64,000 nt of DNA, taken from contig NC_061514.1 of assembly GCF_022539505.1 (NCBI RefSeq), forward strand, positions 217,395,837-217,459,836, written 5' to 3'. Below, piece after piece: positions 9,104-20,400 of this stretch. Every line of letters starts with the position of its first letter. Position 1 is the stretch's first letter. Origin of the DNA: Lolium rigidum (lineage: Eukaryota > Streptophyta > Magnoliopsida > Poales > Poaceae). The position numbers and the translations under genes were made by a program. The notes under the pieces were generated by a model. That model worked only from the letters and a program-made list of their open reading frames with translations. It was not told where the DNA came from and searched no databases.

Positions 9104-10895
9104 TGATACGTCTCCGACGTATCGATAATTTCTTATGTTCCATGCCACATTATTGATGATATCTACATGTTATATGCACATTTTATGTCATATTCGTGCA
9201 TTTTCTGGAACCAACCTATTAACAAGATGCCGAAGTGCCAGTTCCTATTTTCTGCTGTTTTTGTTTTCAGAAATCCTAGTAACGAAATATTCTCGGAATC
9301 AGACGAAATCAACGCCAAGGTTCCTATTTTGCCCGGAAGCATCCAAGCAGCGCCATCGAGAGCCAGATCGGAGGAGGAGTCCCTGTGCGGCCCCGGATGA
9401 GCGGAAGTGGCCGCGGCTCTCCACGCTGGCCATCTCCACGGCTCTCACGCCCCCTATGAGGAGTAGTCGCCATCGAGCCCTTCGGAGCCTGTCTCATCGC
9501 TCGCCTCTGTACGCCTCAATAATCGCAGAGCCCCTACTGGATTCCATAAGTTTTAATTTCGCACGAGACCATTGCAATAATCGCCACATGAATTGATCAA
9601 AACATAGAGAAACCTTCCGCAGCCGCCGCCATCGCGAAGCCAAGATCCGGGGGACATGAGTCTCCGTTCCGGCACGCAGCCGGGACGGGGAAGTGCCCCG
9701 GAAGGCTCCTCCATCGACACCACCGCCATCTCCATCAACGCTGCTTGTCTCCCATGAGGAGGGAGTAGTTCTCCATCGAGGCTCGGGGCTGTACCGGTAG
9801 CTATGTGGTTCATCTCTCTCCTATGTAATTCAATACAATAATCTCATGAGCTGCCTTACATGATTGAGATTCATATGATGATGCTTGTAATCTAGATGTC
9901 ATTATGCTAGTCAAGTGGGTTTTACTTATGTGATCTCCGGAGACTCCTTGTCCCACGTGTGTAAAGGTGACGAGTGTGTGCACCGTGTGGGTCTCTTAGG
10001 CTATATTTCACAGAATACTTATTCACTGTTATAAATGGCGTAGTGAAGTGCTTATTTATATCTCTTTATGATTGCAATGTGTTTTGTATCACAATTTATC
10101 TATGTGCTACTCTAGTGATGTTATTAAAGTAGTTTATTCCTCCCGCACGGTGTAATGGTGACAAGTGTGTGCATCCGTGTTAGTACTTGGCGTATGCTAT
10201 GATCATGATCTCTTGTAGATTATGAAGTTAACTATTGCTATGATGGTATTGATGTGATCTATTCCTCCTACATGGTGTGAAGGTGACGAGTGTGCATGCT
10301 ATGTTAGTACTTGGTTTAGTCGTGTTGATCTTTCATGCACTCTAAGGTTATTTAAATATGAACATTGAATTGTGGAGCTTGTTAACTCCGGCATTGAGGG
10401 TTCGTGTAATCCTACGCAATGTGTTCATCATCCAACAAGAGAGTGTAGAGTATGCATTTATCTATTCTGTTATGTGATCAATGTTGAGAGTGTCCACTAG
10501 TGAAAGTGTAATCCCTAGGCCTTGTTCCTAAATATCGCTATCGCTGCTTGTTTACTTGTTTCTTTGCGTTACTACTGCTGCGTTACTACTCGCTTGTTTA
10601 CTGTCCTGGGAAAAGCACTTTTCTGGTGCCGTTGCCACTGCTCATACTTATTTATACCACTTGTATTTCACTATCTCTTCGCCGAACTAGTGCACCTATT
10701 AGGTGTGTTGGGGACACAAGAGACTTCTTGCTTTGTGGTTGCAAGGTTGCATGAGAGGGATATCTTTGACCTCTTCCTCCTCGAGTTCGATAAACCTTGG
10801 GTGATCCACTTAAGGGAAACTTGCTGCTGTTCTACAAACCTCTGCTCTTGGAGGCCCAACACTGTCTACAAGAATAGAAGCACCCGTAGACATCA
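9104..10895 (+). repeat. 5' LTR (1792 bp)
   Basis: Starts TGATACGTCTCC and ends GTAGACATCA. It is nearly identical to the 3' LTR over the first 250 bp and the last 1.29 kb, but the segment 9352-9606 is replaced by unrelated sequence compared with 14608-14783. No TATA-like box is visible in the 5' LTR version of that segment. Confidence 0.92.
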
Positions 10896-10900
10896 AGCTA

Positions 10901-10925
10901 TTTTCTGGCGCCGTTGCCGGGGAGG
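10901..10925 (+). other. Primer binding site
   Basis: TTTTCTGGCGCCGTTGCC follows the 5' LTR end by five bases. A diverged copy of the same motif (TTTTCTGGTGCCGTTGCC) already occurs inside the LTR at about 10619-10636. Confidence 0.7.
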
Positions 10926-11055
10926 AAATGTAAAAGGTACTCACACTCCGGATCTTGGCTACTAAGCTATTTTCGTCGTTGTAAGTACTCAAAGCTATTT
11001 CCTTTAGATCCTGCAATTGCATCTTTTTGTTTCTTGTTTACACTAGTTAGGCATA

Positions 11056-11793
11056 ATGGACACCAATGAGCTTCTTATTCTATTTCCTGATTTAAGACAT
11101 GGATGGTTTGGTGCGAAAATTAAAAAACCTATGGAACCTTATTTGCATGCTGGTAGTAATATTAGTATGAACGCTTTGAACACCATTGTTGATAATGATA
11201 TAGAAAGTTCTAAGCTTGGGGAAGCTGGTTTTCATGATCTTTTTAGTCCCCCAAGCATTGAGGAGAAAATTTTCTTTGATGATACTTTGCCTCCTATTTA
11301 TGATGATTATAATGATAGTGGTCTTTTGGTGCCACCTACTATGGAGAGTAAATTTTGTTGTGATTATACTATGCCTCCTACACTTGATGAGAATAATAAT
11401 GATAGCTACTTTGTTGAATTTGCTCCCACTACAACTAATAAAATTGATTATGCCTATGTGGAGAGTAATAATTTTATGCATGAGACTCATGATAAGAATG
11501 CTTTATGTGATAGTTATATTGTTGAGTTTGCTCATGTTGCTACTGAAAGTTATTATGAGAGAGGAAAATATGGTTATAGAAGTTTTCATGTTACTAAAAA
11601 ACCTCTCTATGTGCTGAAATTTTTGAAGCTACACTTGTTCTATCTTCCTATGCTTGTTACTTTTTTCTTCATGAACTTGTTTATTTACAAAACTCCTATG
11701 CATAGGAAGCATGTTAGACTTAAATTTGTTTTAAATTTTCCTCTTGATGCTCTCTTTTGCTTCGACTACTATTTCTTGCGAGTGCATCATTAA
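11056..11793 (+). CDS. 245-aa protein of unknown function in a non-autonomous LTR retrotransposon
   Basis: ATG at 11056, 160 bp after the LTR, is the first ATG after the primer site and matches the start in the second copy at 292. The protein begins MDxNELLILFPDLRHGW. It has an acidic middle rich in Asp, Asn, Ser and Tyr, with loosely repeated segments (DDYNDSGLLVPP.MESKFCCD, then DENNNDSYFVEFAP, then DSYIVEFAHV). The C-terminus is hydrophobic, with a probable membrane segment (FYLPMLVTFFFMNLFIY) and a basic stretch (HRKHVRLKF). No known enzyme motif is seen. It takes the place of gag-pol, and a related frame is kept in the copy at 1-292. It could be a packaging or structural helper, but no function can be assigned from sequence. 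Confidence 0.65.
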   Translation: MDTNELLILFPDLRHGWFGAKIKKPMEPYLHAGSNISMNALNTIVDNDIESSKLGEAGFHDLFSPPSIEEKIFFDDTLPPIYDDYNDSGLLVPPTMESKFCCDYTMPPTLDENNNDSYFVEFAPTTTNKIDYAYVESNNFMHETHDKNALCDSYIVEFAHVATESYYERGKYGYRSFHVTKKPLYVLKFLKLHLFYLPMLVTFFFMNLFIYKTPMHRKHVRLKFVLNFPLDALFCFDYYFLRVHH

Positions 11794-14365
11794 AACTGCT
11801 GAGCCCATCTTAATGGCTAAAAAGAAAGAACTTCTTGGGAGATAACCCATGTGTTATTTTGCTACAGTACTTTGTTTTATATTTGTGTCTTGGAAGTTGT
11901 TTACTACTGTAGCAACCTCTCCTTATCTTAGTTTTGTGTTTTGTTGTGCCAAGTAAAGTCGTTGATAGAAAGGTTGATACTAGATTTGGATTACTGCGCA
12001 GAAACAGATTTCTTTGCTGTCACGAATCTGGGTCTAATTCTCTGTAGGTAACTCAGAAAATTAAGCCAATTTACGTGAGTGATCCTCAGATATGTACGCA
12101 ACTTTCATTCAATTTGGGCATTTTCATTTGAGCAAGTCTGGTGCCTCAATAAAATCCATCTTTACGGACTGTTATGTTTTGACAGATTCTGTCTTTTATT
12201 TCGCATTGCCTCTTTTGCTATGTTGGATGAATTTATTTAATCCATTAATGTCCAGTAGCTTTATGCAATGTCCAGAAGTGTTAAAAATGATTGTGTCACC
12301 TCTGAACATGTTAATTTTTATTGTGCACTAACCCTCTAATGAGTTGTTTCGAGTTTGGTGTGGAGGAAGTTTTCAAGGATCAAGAGAGGAGGATGATATA
12401 CTACGATCAAAGAGAGTGAAAGCTCTAAGCTTGGGGATGCCCCGGTGGTTCACCCCTGCATATTTTAAGAAGACTCAAGCGTCTAAGCTTGGGGATTCCC
12501 AAGGCATCCCCTTCTTCATCGACAAATTATCAGGTTCCTTCTCTTGAAAATATATTTTTATTCGGTCACATCTTATGTGCTTTGCTTGGAGCGTCTGTTT
12601 GTTTTTGTTTTTGTTTTTGTTTGAATAAATGCTTGTGTGGGAGAGAGACACGCTCCGCTGGTTCATATGAACACATGTGTTCTTAGCTTTTAATGTTCAC
12701 GGCGAAGGTTGAAACTGCTTCGTTAATTGTTATATGGTTGGAAACGGAAAATGCTACATGTAGTAATTGGTAAAATGTCTTGGATAATGTGATACTTGGC
12801 AATTGTTGTGCTCATGGTTAAGCTCTTGCATCATATACTTTGCACCTATTAATGAAGAAATACATAGAGCTTGCTAAAATTTGGTTTGCATATTTGGTCT
12901 CTCTAAAGTCTAGATAATTTCTAGTATTGAGTTTTGAACAACAAGGAAGACGGTGTAGAGTCTTATAATGATTACAATATGTCTTTTATGTGAGTTTTGT
13001 TGCACCGGTTCATCCTTGTGTTTGTTTCAAATAACCTTGCTGGCCTAAAACCTTGTATCGAGAGGGAATACTTCTCATTCATCCAAAATCCTTGAGCCAA
13101 CCACTATGCCATTTGTGTCCACCATACCTACCTACTACATGGTATTTCTCCGCCATCCCAAAGTAAATTGCTTGAGTGCTACCTTTAAAATTCCATCATT
13201 TACCTTTGTAATATATAGCTCATGGGACAAATAGCTTAAAAACTATTGTGGTATTGAATATGTACTTATGCACTTTATCTCTTATTAAGTTGCTTGTTGT
13301 GCGATAACCATGTTTTACGGGGACGCCATCAACTATTCTTTGTTGAATATCATGTGAGTTGCTATGCATGTCCGTCTTGTCCGAAGTAAGAGAGATCTAC
13401 CACTTTAATGGTTGGAGCATGCATATTGTTAGAGAAGAACATTGGGCCGCTAACTAAAGCCATGATTCATGGTGGAAGTTTCGAGTTTTGGACATATATC
13501 CTCAATCTCATATGAGAATAATAATTGTTGCCACATGCTTATGCATTAAAGAGGAGTCCATTATCTGTTGTCCATGTTGTCCCGGTATGGATGTCTAAGT
13601 TGAGAATAATCAAAAGCGAGAAATCCAAAATGCGAGCTTTCTCCTTAGACCTTTGTACGGGCGGCATGGAGGTACCCCATTGTGACACTTGGTTAAAACA
13701 TGTGTATTGCAATGATCCGGTAGTCCAAGCTAATTAGGACAAGGTGCGGGCACTATTAGTATACTATGCATGAGGCTTGCAACTTGTAAGATATAATTTA
13801 CATAACTCATATGCTTTATTACTACCGTTGACAAAATTGTTTCATGTTTTCAAAATAAAAGCTCTAGCACAAATATAACAATCGATGCTTTCCTCTTTGA
13901 AGGACCTTTCTTTTACTTTTATGTTGAGTCAGTTCACCTATTTCTCTCCACCTCAAGAAGCAAACACTTGTGTGAGCTGTGCATTGATTCCTACATACTT
14001 GCATATTGCACTTGTTATATTACTCTATGTTGACAATTATCCATGAGATATACATGTTATAAGTTGAAAGCAACCGCTGAAATTTAATCTTCCTTTGTGT
14101 TGCTTCAATACCTTTACTTTGATTTATTGCTTTATGAGTTAACTCTTATGCAAGACTTATTGATGCCTGTCTTGAAAGTGCTATTCATGAAAAGTCATTG
14201 CTTTATGATTCGGTTGTTTACTCATGTCATTACCATTGTTTTGATCGCTGCATTCATTACATATGTTTACAATATGATCAAGTTTATGATGGCATGTCAC
14301 TCCAGAAATTATCTTTGTTTATCGTTTACCTGCTCGGGATGAGCAGAAACTAAGCTTGGGGATGC
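11794..14365 (+). other. Non-coding 3' interior of the LTR retrotransposon
   Basis: There are 2.6 kb without a long ORF. The sequence CTAAGCTTGGGGATGC recurs in variants (near 12426, 12484 and 14350), the last immediately before the 3' LTR, where a polypurine tract would be expected. A TTTTTG repeat lies at about 12599-12622. Confidence 0.6.
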
Positions 14366-16069
14366 TGATACGTCTCCGACGTATCGATAATTCCTTATGT
14401 TCCATGCCACATTATTGATGATATCTACATGTTATATGCACATTTTATGTCATATTCGTGCATTTTCTGGAACTAACCTGTTAACAAGATGCCGAAGTGC
14501 CAGTTCCTGTTTTCTGCTGTTTTTGGTTTCAGAAATCCTAGTAACGAAATATTCTCGGAATCGGACGAAATCAACGCCCAGGTTCCTATTTTGCCCGGAA
14601 GCATCCAGAACACACGAGAGCCGCCAGAGGAGGGCCCTGTGGGCCCCAGACGACAGGGTGGCGCGGCCAGGGCCTGGGCCGCGCCCCCCTATGGTGTCGT
14701 CGCCCCTTCGACCTTCTGACGCCGCCTCTTCGCCTATAAGAAGCCCCTCGACCTAAAACCACGAGACGGAAAAGCCACGGTACGAGAAACCTTCCAGAGC
14801 CGCCGCCATCGCGAAGCCAAGATCTGGGGGACAGGAGTCTCTGTTCCGGCACGCCGCCGGGACGGGGAAGTGCCCCGGAAGGCTCCTCCATCGACACCAC
14901 CGCCATCTCCATCAACGCTGCTGTCTCCCATGAGGAGGGAGTAGTTCTCCATCGAGGCTCGGGGCTGTACCGGTAGCTATGTGGTTCATCTCTCTCCTAT
15001 GTACTTCAATACAATAATCTCATGAACTGCCTTACATGATTGAGATTCATATGATGATGCTTGTAATCTAGATGTCATTATGCTAGTCAAGTGGGTTTTA
15101 CTTATGTGATCTCCGGAGACTCCTTGTCCCACGTGTGTAAAGGTGACAGTGTGTGCACCGTGTGGGTCTCTTAGGTTATATTTCACGGAATACTTATTCA
15201 CTCGTTATGAATGGCGTAGTGAAGTGCTTATTTATATCTCTTTATGATTGCAATGTGTTTTGTATCACAATTTATCTATGTGCTACTCTAGTGATGTTAT
15301 TAAAGTAGTTTATTCCTCCTGCACGGTGTAATGGTGACAGTGTGTGCATCCGTGTTAGTACTTGGCGTATGCTATGATCATGATCTCTTGTAGATTATGA
15401 AGTTAACTATTGCTATGATGGTATTGATGTGATCTATTCCTCCTACATGGTGTGAAGGTGACAATGTGCATGCTATGTTAGTACTTGGTTTAGTCGTGTT
15501 TATCTTTCATGCACTCTAAGGTTATTTAAATATGAACATTGAATTGTGGAGCTTGTTAACTCCGGCATTGAGGGTTCGTGTAATCCTACGCAATGTGTTC
15601 ATCATCCAACAAGAGAGTGTAGAGTATGCATTTATCTATTCCGTTATGTGATCAATGTTGAGAGTGTCCACTAGTGAAAGTGTAATCCCTAGGCCTTGTT
15701 CCTAAATATCGCTATCGCTGCTTGTTTACTTGTTTCTATGCGTTACTACTGCTGCGTTACTACTTCTTGTTTACTTGTCCCGGGAAAAGCACTTTTACGG
15801 TGCCGTTGCCACTGCTCATACTTATTTATACCACTTGTATTTCACTATCTCTTCGCCGAACTAGTGCACCTATTAGGTGTGTTGGGGACACAAGAGACTT
15901 CTTGCTTTGTGGTTGCACGGTTGCATGAGAGGGATATCTTTGACCTCTTCCTCCCTGAGTTCGATAAACCTTGGGTGATCCACTTAAGGGAAATTTGTTG
16001 CTGTTCTACAAACCTCTGCTCTTGGAGGCCCAACACTGTCTACAAGAATAGAAACACCCGTAGACATCA
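14366..16069 (+). repeat. 3' LTR (1704 bp)
   Basis: Partner of 9104-10895. Its U3 segment 14608-14783 is GC-rich and carries a TATA-like box, CCTATAAGAAG, at 14733-14743. That layout is typical of related grass LTRs, so this LTR probably keeps the family's own promoter. Confidence 0.92.
14733..14743 (+). promoter_or_regulatory. TATA-like box of the 3' LTR
   Basis: CCTATAAGAAG, in the expected U3/R position. The 5' LTR lacks a counterpart because the surrounding segment is different there. Confidence 0.45.
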
Positions 16070-16074
16070 GCGGG

Positions 16075-16872
16075 TCGGCCCTGGCTTGGCTGGACGCATC
16101 CTGGAGGTTCGCGGGCTCGGCATTGAGGCAACTGCCATACAACTCGGTGGACGGCGCCACGCCGCGGCACCTAGCAGAGCTGTTGCGCTCGCAGCACTGC
16201 GTGCAGGGGGAGCCTGAGCGCCAGTCGGCCATGTACTCATGGTGCACGTCCGTCAGTACCACGCACGGACCATGACGAGCCAGGGGCTCGCAAGGTGCTG
16301 GGGCGCGGCTCCGGTGTGTTGTCGCCGCAAGCTAGCTGCTCGTGAAGCTGCTCTACATCCTCCCCGTCGCCGAGCGCGACCTCGCCGACGACGTTGCCGA
16401 CCTCCTCACGTTCGCGTCGCGCCAGTACAGCCGCTGCGCGCCCGAGGCCGTGATGTAGCAGGAGCTCAAGGCCAGTGTGCTAGCGTGGTGGCGCCGAATT
16501 AGCACACCGACGCGTGCCCCTTCCTCCCCACGACGGCATCGCCAAACGCTGTTGCAGCAGAAGGGGGTCGTGAACGTTGTCGAGCACGAGCTCATCATCT
16601 CCGAGGGCTGCGGCGAGGTGATCGTCCGGTGTCGACGTCCTGGTCAGAGCAGGTGGCCGCCGGAATTCGCTATGGGGGATGCGGCGACGGGGCAGGAGTT
16701 GGGGCCGAGCGGCGTGGATCCAGTCGGCGGCGGTGGTAGGTGACAGAGATGAGCAAAATTGAGAAGTTAGTGAAAAAATAATCAGATGAGTGGATGACAG
16801 ATGGGGACTGATCTTACAGATTTAGTAGGGGTGTTTTCTGCAAAAATCACAGCCTGAGACTAGTCAACACAC
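16075..16872 (+). other. Right interior of the Mutator-like element with captured-gene-like fragment
   Basis: GC-rich DNA from 16075 to about 16743. One forward frame reads LVKLLYILPVAERDLADD, then LLTFASRQYSR, QELKASVLAWWRR, with a TAG between the last two and no start codon. This looks like a piece of a plant coding sequence, but I cannot name the donor. From 16744 the composition becomes AT-rich up to the inverted repeat at 16873. Overlapping ORFs on the other frames are shadows. Confidence 0.45.
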
Positions 16873-17021
16873 TGCCACGTCGTCAAATACACTATTGTAC
16901 CAGCGAGTGACCGTAGATGAACACTGATGGGTATTTAATGACCATGAATAGGTATTTTCAATGTACAATGATCAAAGTGAGCCAGGTTGACAAGTCCATG
17001 GACCAACCATGCATTTTACTC
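16873..17021 (-). repeat. Right terminal inverted repeat of the Mutator-like element
   Basis: Reverse complement of 8551-8703 with about 25 percent divergence and small indels. The outermost 14 bases are perfect. Confidence 0.8.
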
Positions 17022-17030
17022 TTTCTTTAA

Positions 17031-17403
17031 TCATATGTAAAATCTTTAATAAAATTCTGTTTTTACAAGTTCGGAAGCTGTTGACGCAGAACATAACCCG
17101 TAGACCAGAACTGCAAAACAGAATGCAGAACAGAGCCTGATAAACTCTGTTCTGTGTCAACTATTTTACGACCGGTAAACACGAATTCGATGGTCTAAGA
17201 AGAGCGAATCGGCGTTGTGAACTGGGCCGGCCCGGAAACAGCGATAGGAAACAAAAAGGAACGCGTATGTGGGATAACTGACGCGTTGAGCGTCAAATAG
17301 GAATTGCCTGTGCCGTCACGCTTGGAGCTCTAGCAATCTTCACATCTCTAAACCGTCCCTGATCCAACGAGTCGAGCCAAGTACAAGAACTGAGCTCGGC
17401 GAG
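17031..17403 (+). promoter_or_regulatory. Upstream and 5' leader region of the membrane-protein gene
   Basis: This 373 bp stretch lies between the Mutator-like element and the first ATG of the spliced gene. It includes a local inverted repeat around ACAGAATGCAGAACAGAG..CTCTGTTCTGTGT (about 17119-17157). No convincing TATA box is visible. It presumably holds the promoter and 5' UTR; that is inference from position. Confidence 0.35.
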
Positions 17404-20400
17404 ATGATGTCGCCGAAGCCGTCCGCCTCCTCTACTGCGGAAGGTGGAGGAATTGCTTCAACCTCTCGCTCCGTGCCAACGGCGAGGTGAAGTTTCTTTT
17501 TTTCTTCACTCCTTACCCTGTTTCTCAATCACTTCAGCCCAGTTGCGGCAAGGCACGAGATCTCCCTGCTGGATTTGCGTTTATGCACTTTTCTTCTCTT
17601 TGATTTTATAGCGTGACCACTCTCATGAGGCGATACTTGTTCGGAAGTGACTAAATCAATGGTAAATTTCCGATTGATTTAGTTTCCCCTCTTCGTTTGC
17701 TAGCTTGAGTCTGCGCAACTCATTATGTTTCTCCATAAGTTACGGGGAGTTATGTGAGAGTCGCAGGTTTACTCCAAATACCCAGAATCATTAGACAGAT
17801 GCATCATGAGCCTGTCATTCGTAGTAACCATCGGGCACATTAAATCATATCCACTTAAATTCTAGATAAACTGAATAGTTTAACCATTACGAATGGGAAC
17901 ATGGTCATTTTGTTGTTATTGTTGTCAATTTGATACTTATGCATTACCGATATTATCTGTTCTTACTAAGTGATGACTTGCTTAAACAAAAGTGTGACAA
18001 CAAGAAATTGTAATGTATCTTATCCCGGTTTAGCGAAGTGGAACTGCTTATTCTGTTTTAAAAGGTAGCTCTGGCAATATTACTTTAGTGATAATCATAC
18101 ATTAGGTTTCTTCTCAGGTGAAGTATGACAAATATCACAACAGAATATTCAGTTAAGAGTAGATTAACATAAATATGGTACTACTTGCTATCTAACATTT
18201 ACGGAGTACTTATTATAAAATACTAACTCCACCCCCAGGCTTAAGGCCTATATTTTTTTCAGAAAGTCAAACTATGTCAAGTTTGACCAAGTTTTTATCA
18301 AAAATCATTAACATGAAAAGTACAAAATCAATATCATTAGATAGATAATGAAATATATTTTCATATGGTATCTACAAAATATCATATTTATTCATAGATT
18401 CTTCTAAAAGTTTGGTCAAACTTTACTTCGTTTGACTTTTCAAAAAAATAAAAAAAATAAGCCTTTAGCCTTGGGATGGAGGTAGTATAAGGTATTAGGT
18501 CCTTGTAACATATTGTAGTGATTACTGCAATTATCACTAAAAATGGTGATAGACTGGTTGGTACATACTGGCTGCATAAGTATTGTCATGAAGGGTAATA
18601 GGATAAGGCCCTAAGGCAGGTATTGGTAGCCTGACCGGCAAGGGGGGTAATGGCGTCCTGATGGCACCGAAGTCTAAGTGGCAGGGATGATAAGGGGAAG
18701 GAGACCACATATAGGCCCAGAGAGTATTGTCTTTGTATAGAGGCCTAACAATCAAAAATTATATAGCGAATCTTATCGGCAATTTTCTTAATGCCCAAGA
18801 GAAAATATATCTTCCTAATTTAAAGATATGCTACATAATTCGGGGATTGAATATCTTATCGCATAACTGGATCTCATAGCCATTGCGGGGCCATGTTTCA
18901 AAACCCAGTGTGCAGCTTGTCCTCAAGTTGCCACATTTGGACCATGCAGCACCTGGATGGTCATCACCAGCAGGAGTGATGGTACCGTGTCTGTTGGATT
19001 GTGAAGCACACTACCGTCGGAACTTGAAGTGCTGCCAGCTCCAAAGAACCACTCTCTGCCAAAAGTCGCTAGTATTTCTCTTGGGGCAGGCACATATTTT
19101 ATCTTGCTGTTCTGTGGCCTTCCGAGAACTACCTTGCCAGCATGGTGAAGGTGTCCGAGGTGGACAGACGGCCACATGAATTGGGGAGCTCATGCGATGG
19201 CTGACAGTTGATGTTTACGTGCTACAACTGTGTACATCGTGTTTAGAGACACACGTTCTGCATGCATGCCTGCTGCACCATTAAAAGAACACATTACCTG
19301 GTATGGTGTCTTGGAGGAGGGCTCCCGTAAGTGGCAGCCACAGCTGCAGAGGTTCAGGCCACGAAGGACTGCCTCTCTGGTGCAGATGTCAAAAATAGGG
19401 GTCAACATCATACCATGCTGCACCGTCTATGACGTTAATTGCTTCTCTGCTGCAGAGGACCTTGAAGGCCAGTGCAACAGCTGCTAAAGCCCTCCTCTCG
19501 CCAGACATGCAGCTGGTCTTTGAGCTGGTAATTGGCGAAAGTAGTCGTAGGACACAATGGATGATCAGTGAGGTTGCGAGACAGATGCTGCTGCAGGTTA
19601 CAGAAGCGTGACAGCTCATGTCGATGGCATCACCTATCAGGATAGTAACGCTAAAACCAGCGACGCTGACTGTAGTGTCGGTGTATGAACCAAGGGTTTC
19701 ATGGCTACTCTCAGTGGTGTCGCTTTTCGGAGCTGTTGTTAAGGTTGCCAGAGAAGACAGTGCAGCCGTGGCTTGACATGTGGGGCTCCCTCCATTGCAG
19801 TTGCGAGCCTCCTTCATCTCAGAGATAGTGGAGTCATGGCGCTAGTGCATTAGCTTTGATACTTATTGTCATGACACATGCTCTCCTTGCACTGTTGGGG
19901 CAATGTACTTCACATATCAAATATAGAATAGTTTTGCTACCCCTCTATATTGCCAAGGATAAAACAAGTGTTGCTAGGCGTATACTTTGGCCATAGGCGG
20001 TGGATTATGCGGGTGGTGAGGTTCTCCATCGGGGAATCGTTCTCTCCCTTGAAATCGATGATGGGGTGGGAGGGAAGAGCCGGCGTGAGAAACGGAGAGA
20101 GGAAGACGTGGTTGTGGCGGGTTGTCAATTTTGCTGGAGGTCGCTGGCACTGCTGGTTGCTGCTGCTCCTCTACACAGAGGTTCTTTGCAACGATTGCCC
20201 CTCTTCTGATTAATGCTGCTCTTCTAAACCCTACTGTAGTAACCTCCTTGGGCCAGATCGGCTTTAAAATCATGGGCCTAACCTTCCTCTCTCTTGTTTC
20301 CTTTACTTTGTACTTTTCCTCTTTCATATTCATCCTCCCAGCCCACCCAGCAGCCCTGGCTGTGCAGCATTCCTAGGCGATGTCTACTGCTTCCTTGAAC

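Larger units (their letters stand above)
9104..16069 (+). mobile_element. Complete non-autonomous LTR retrotransposon (LARD-like, gypsy-type LTR)
   Basis: Two LTRs, 9104-10895 and 14366-16069, flank a 3470 bp interior. The element is flanked by the 5 bp duplication GCGGG (9099-9103 and 16070-16074), so it is an intact insertion. The primer site TGGCGCCGTTGCCGGGGA lies just inside the 5' LTR. The interior has one ORF (11056-11793) and no gag, protease, reverse transcriptase, RNase H or integrase motif. It must therefore have depended on proteins from another element. LTR start TGATACGTCTCCGACG and end GTAGACATCA. It lies inside the Mutator-like element and is therefore younger than it. Confidence 0.92.
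8551..17021. mobile_element. Mutator-like element (Pack-MULE-like), 9-bp target duplication, split by an LTR retrotransposon
   Basis: Both ends begin GAGTAAAATGCATG reading inward. The inverted repeats run about 150 bp, and the element is flanked by the perfect 9 bp duplication TTTCTTTAA (8542-8550 and 17022-17030). Long inverted repeats plus a 9 bp duplication are diagnostic of Mutator-like elements. Without the LTR element at 9104-16069 the MULE would be about 1.5 kb. It shows no MURA-type transposase, but GC-rich coding-like DNA lies on both sides of the insertion, as in Pack-MULEs that capture gene pieces. Confidence 0.85.

Noticed and set aside
17340..17528. 62-aa minus ORF over exon 1 of the membrane-protein gene
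   Set aside because: The forward reading joins in phase to the exon at 22549 through a good donor; the minus ORF has no support.
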